Under the pieces are notes generated by a model. The model did no database searches. It had not been told where the DNA came from and was given only the letters and a program-made list of their open reading frames with translations. This document shows positions 59,996-61,739 of a stretch of 61,739 nucleotides of DNA, in pieces (position 1 is the first letter of the stretch; each line of letters starts with the position of its first letter). The DNA is taken from contig JBCCJA010000020.1 of NCBI GenBank assembly GCA_039045975.1, forward strand, positions 1-61,739. The letters are read 5' to 3'. The stretch comes from JBCCJA01 sp039045975. Lineage in GTDB: Bacteria > Planctomycetota > Planctomycetia > Planctomycetales > Planctomycetaceae. A program made the translations under genes and the position numbers.

Positions 59996-61321
59996 TTAAT
60001 GCCCTAGGGCCCGGGCCGCGAAGAGGTTCGCCGGCAGGCGGACGCCGGCCGATTCCAAACGGTCCATAAAGCTCGGCCGCACGCCGGTAGACTCGAAGTG
60101 CCCGTAAGCCTTCCCGTCCTCGTCGATGCCGTCTTGTATGAAAAGAAAAATATCTTGCATGATAATAGTGTCGCCCTCCATGCCGACGACTTCGGTGATG
60201 TGTGTGACTTTGCGGGGGCCGCCTTGGAGGCGGTTGGCTTGGATAATTAAATCCACCGCCGACGAGAACTGGTTCCTTAACGCCCGGATCGGCAGTTCGA
60301 CGCCGCCCATCGCGATCATCGTCTCCAGTCGGCTGACGGCGTCCCGCGGGTTGTTCGCGTGGATCGTCGTCATCGAGCCCTCGTGGCCGGTGTTCATCGC
60401 CTGCAGCATGTCGAGCGCCTCGGCGCCACGACATTCGCCGATGATGATCCGGTCGGGCCGCATACGCAGTGCGTTCTTCACGAGGTCGGTCGCGGAGATC
60501 CGGCCCTTGCCCTCGATGTTCGGCGGACGCGTCTCGAGCCGCAGCACGTGCGGCTGTTGCAGTTGGAGTTCGGCCGCGTCTTCGATCGTGATGACCCGGT
60601 GGTCGGGCTGCACGAAGCTCGACAGTGTATTGAGCAGCGTCGTCTTACCGGAGCCGGTACCGCCCGAGATGATGATATTCAGGCGGGCCTTCATCGCCCC
60701 CTCGAGCAGCATGACCATCTCGGGCGTGAACGCGCCGAAACCGAGCAGTTTTTCGAGCGTGAGCGGGTTCGAGCCGAAGCGGCGGATCGTCAGGCTCGGC
60801 CCGTCGAGGGCGAGCGGCGGGATGATCGCGTTGACGCGGGACCCGTCGGTCAGACGGGCGTCGCACATCGGGCTGGTCTCGTCGATCCGGCGTCCCACCT
60901 TGGAGACGATCCGGTCGAGGATTTGCATCAGGTGGTTGTTGTCCCGGAAGGTGACGGGGCTCTTAATGACCCGGCCGCCCTTTTCGAGGAAGACGTTCTT
61001 CGGGCCGTTGATCATGATATCGGCCACGCCCTCCTCCTTGAGGAGGATCTCGAGCGGGCCGAGGCCGAACGTTTCGTCGAGGACCTCTTCGATCAGCCGC
61101 TCCCGCTCGCCGCGGTTTAAGAGCGGGTTCTCCGTGTCGCAGAGGTGTTCGACGACGAGGCGGATCTCGCGACGGAGCGTGTCGCCTTCGAGGGCGCCGA
61201 GCCGCGACAGGTCGAGTTTGTCGACCAGCTTGCCGTGGATCAGCTGCTTGAGCGCCTCGAATTCCTGTTCTTTGGATTCGGCGCCGCCGCGTCCGCGGGG
61301 CGGGGTGTTCGTCGTGACCAT
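59996..61321 (-). CDS. tadA: Tad pilus assembly ATPase TadA/CpaF
   Basis: A 441-residue secretion ATPase. An N-terminal domain (GLGPLEILLKEEGVADIMIN) is followed by Walker A GGTGSGKTT at 220-228, Asp-box ITIEDAAELQLQQPHVL, Walker B RPDRIIIGECRGAEALDML and the His-box MTTIHANNPRDAVSRLE. It powers Flp/Tad pilus assembly on the cytoplasmic face. The first gene of tadABC; no flp, rcpA or tadZ gene is in the window, so the rest of the locus lies beyond it. Confidence 0.95.
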   Translation of the reverse strand: MVTTNTPPRGRGGAESKEQEFEALKQLIHGKLVDKLDLSRLGALEGDTLRREIRLVVEHLCDTENPLLNRGERERLIEEVLDETFGLGPLEILLKEEGVADIMINGPKNVFLEKGGRVIKSPVTFRDNNHLMQILDRIVSKVGRRIDETSPMCDARLTDGSRVNAIIPPLALDGPSLTIRRFGSNPLTLEKLLGFGAFTPEMVMLLEGAMKARLNIIISGGTGSGKTTLLNTLSSFVQPDHRVITIEDAAELQLQQPHVLRLETRPPNIEGKGRISATDLVKNALRMRPDRIIIGECRGAEALDMLQAMNTGHEGSMTTIHANNPRDAVSRLETMIAMGGVELPIRALRNQFSSAVDLIIQANRLQGGPRKVTHITEVVGMEGDTIIMQDIFLFIQDGIDEDGKAYGHFESTGVRPSFMDRLESAGVRLPANLFAARALGH

Positions 61322-61672
61322 GGCGGGGCGGGGCCGTTGCGGTTCCTTGCGGGGGACCTTCCGCGGGGAAGGCCGATCGCCCGAAACCTAGGTCACGCCG
61401 CCGCGTGAGGCGTCGGACGGGTCCCGATGTGGCGTCTCGGCAACATCCGACGGCCCGCGTCGTCGGACCGTACCGGTCGTACCGGTCGGACGGCTTACCG
61501 CCGGTCGGAACCCTGCACACCGGCTGGCCGGCACCCGGCGTTCGGCGCCGAATCCAAAGAGCAAGAAACAGGCGGCCCCAGACCGGGGCCACCGGTGATG
61601 GTGAGAACTGAGCCCGCGATCACAGAGATTCGACGACTTAATACAGCGTCCCGAGATGCGGGCGGACGTAGA
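61322..61672. other. Region upstream of tadA without a gene
   Basis: A 351-bp stretch before the last repeat. No supported ORF. A short tandem TACCGGTCG duplication lies at about 61471-61489. The tadA promoter should be in the first part. Confidence 0.5.
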
Positions 61673-61739
61673 CCGTGTCGGAAAAGTCGTAGGGCAGGCC
61701 CCCGCCTGCCGAATTTCCGGTTATCTCAGGCGTCACCCA
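61673..61739. repeat. Palindromic element, family A copy 3 (truncated by window end)
   Basis: Starts CCGTGTCGGAAAAGTCGTAG, then GGCAGGCCCCCGCCTGCCGA and the core ATTTCCGGTTATCTCAGGCG. It matches the left half of the copy at 15299 and the reverse complement of the copy at 37985, including the GTGTCGG outer edge. Confidence 0.88.

Noticed and set aside
61405..61611. A 68-residue ORF upstream of tadA
   Set aside because: Arg/Gly/Pro-rich, no start context or domain; likely chance ORF in the tadA upstream region.

Overview
This 61.7-kb window is high-GC, densely coded chromosomal bacterial DNA. It most likely comes from a planctomycete. The signs are a Sec-exported nickel superoxide dismutase, a sulfatase, a nucleoside hydrolase/ThuA pair, a Ser/Thr kinase with a C-terminal membrane domain, GpgS, PQQ-propeller and Pro/Ala-rich lipoproteins, and an RAYT-type transposase among many short palindromic repeats. 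Genus cannot be read from the sequence. No rRNA, CRISPR array, prophage or intact insertion sequence was seen. One tRNA (Val, UAC) is present.

Layout. 0-8 kb: a DUF2256 protein, a membrane protein, a PQQ-propeller lipoprotein, a Uma2-like protein, pgk, a four-gene pseudopilin operon with 4-bp overlaps, and an RNase Z-like metallohydrolase. 8-18 kb: an ABC-2 permease, an ABC exporter whose ATPase motifs are all degenerate, nfo, a large lipoprotein, a PilZ-like protein, a response regulator and an esterase. 17-21 kb: nucleoside hydrolase-ThuA-ribH-nusB on the minus strand. 21-23.4 kb: an RAYT gene with its palindromes, then an AT-rich segment with a foreign-looking membrane protein. 23.4-29 kb: rho, coaE, polA and a decayed ParDE module. 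29-36 kb: a coiled-coil membrane protein, a tandem pair of related dynamin-like P-loop GTPases, tRNA-Val and a Ser/Thr kinase. 36-48 kb: sulfatase, Ni-SOD, a TIG-like secreted protein, DMT transporter, HAD hydrolase, glycosyltransferase, sirtuin, an orphan antitoxin, an operon of gpgS, GNAT and membrane-anchored barnase-like RNase, and an M20-like hydrolase. 48-57 kb: two DUF2007 proteins, two tandem ParD/ParE modules (the second toxin cut by a stop), an rRNA methyltransferase, two glycosyltransferases, a ComEA-like protein, a TPR protein and rpsT. 57-61.7 kb: a possible pseudokinase fragment and the tadA-tadB-tadC pilus operon.

Themes. (1) Pilus and secretion machinery appears twice: the pseudopilin operon and Tad. 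(2) At least five families of inverted-repeat elements lie between or across gene ends; some supply stop codons and C-terminal residues. (3) Two of three ParE-type toxins are broken at their last strand. (4) Several enzyme folds appear to have lost catalytic residues: the ABC ATPase, the Uma2 protein, the M20-like protein and a kinase-like fragment. The candidates I find most likely to be undescribed are the tandem QKY-motif GTPases, the motif-less ABC exporter and the anchored RNase in the gpgS operon.
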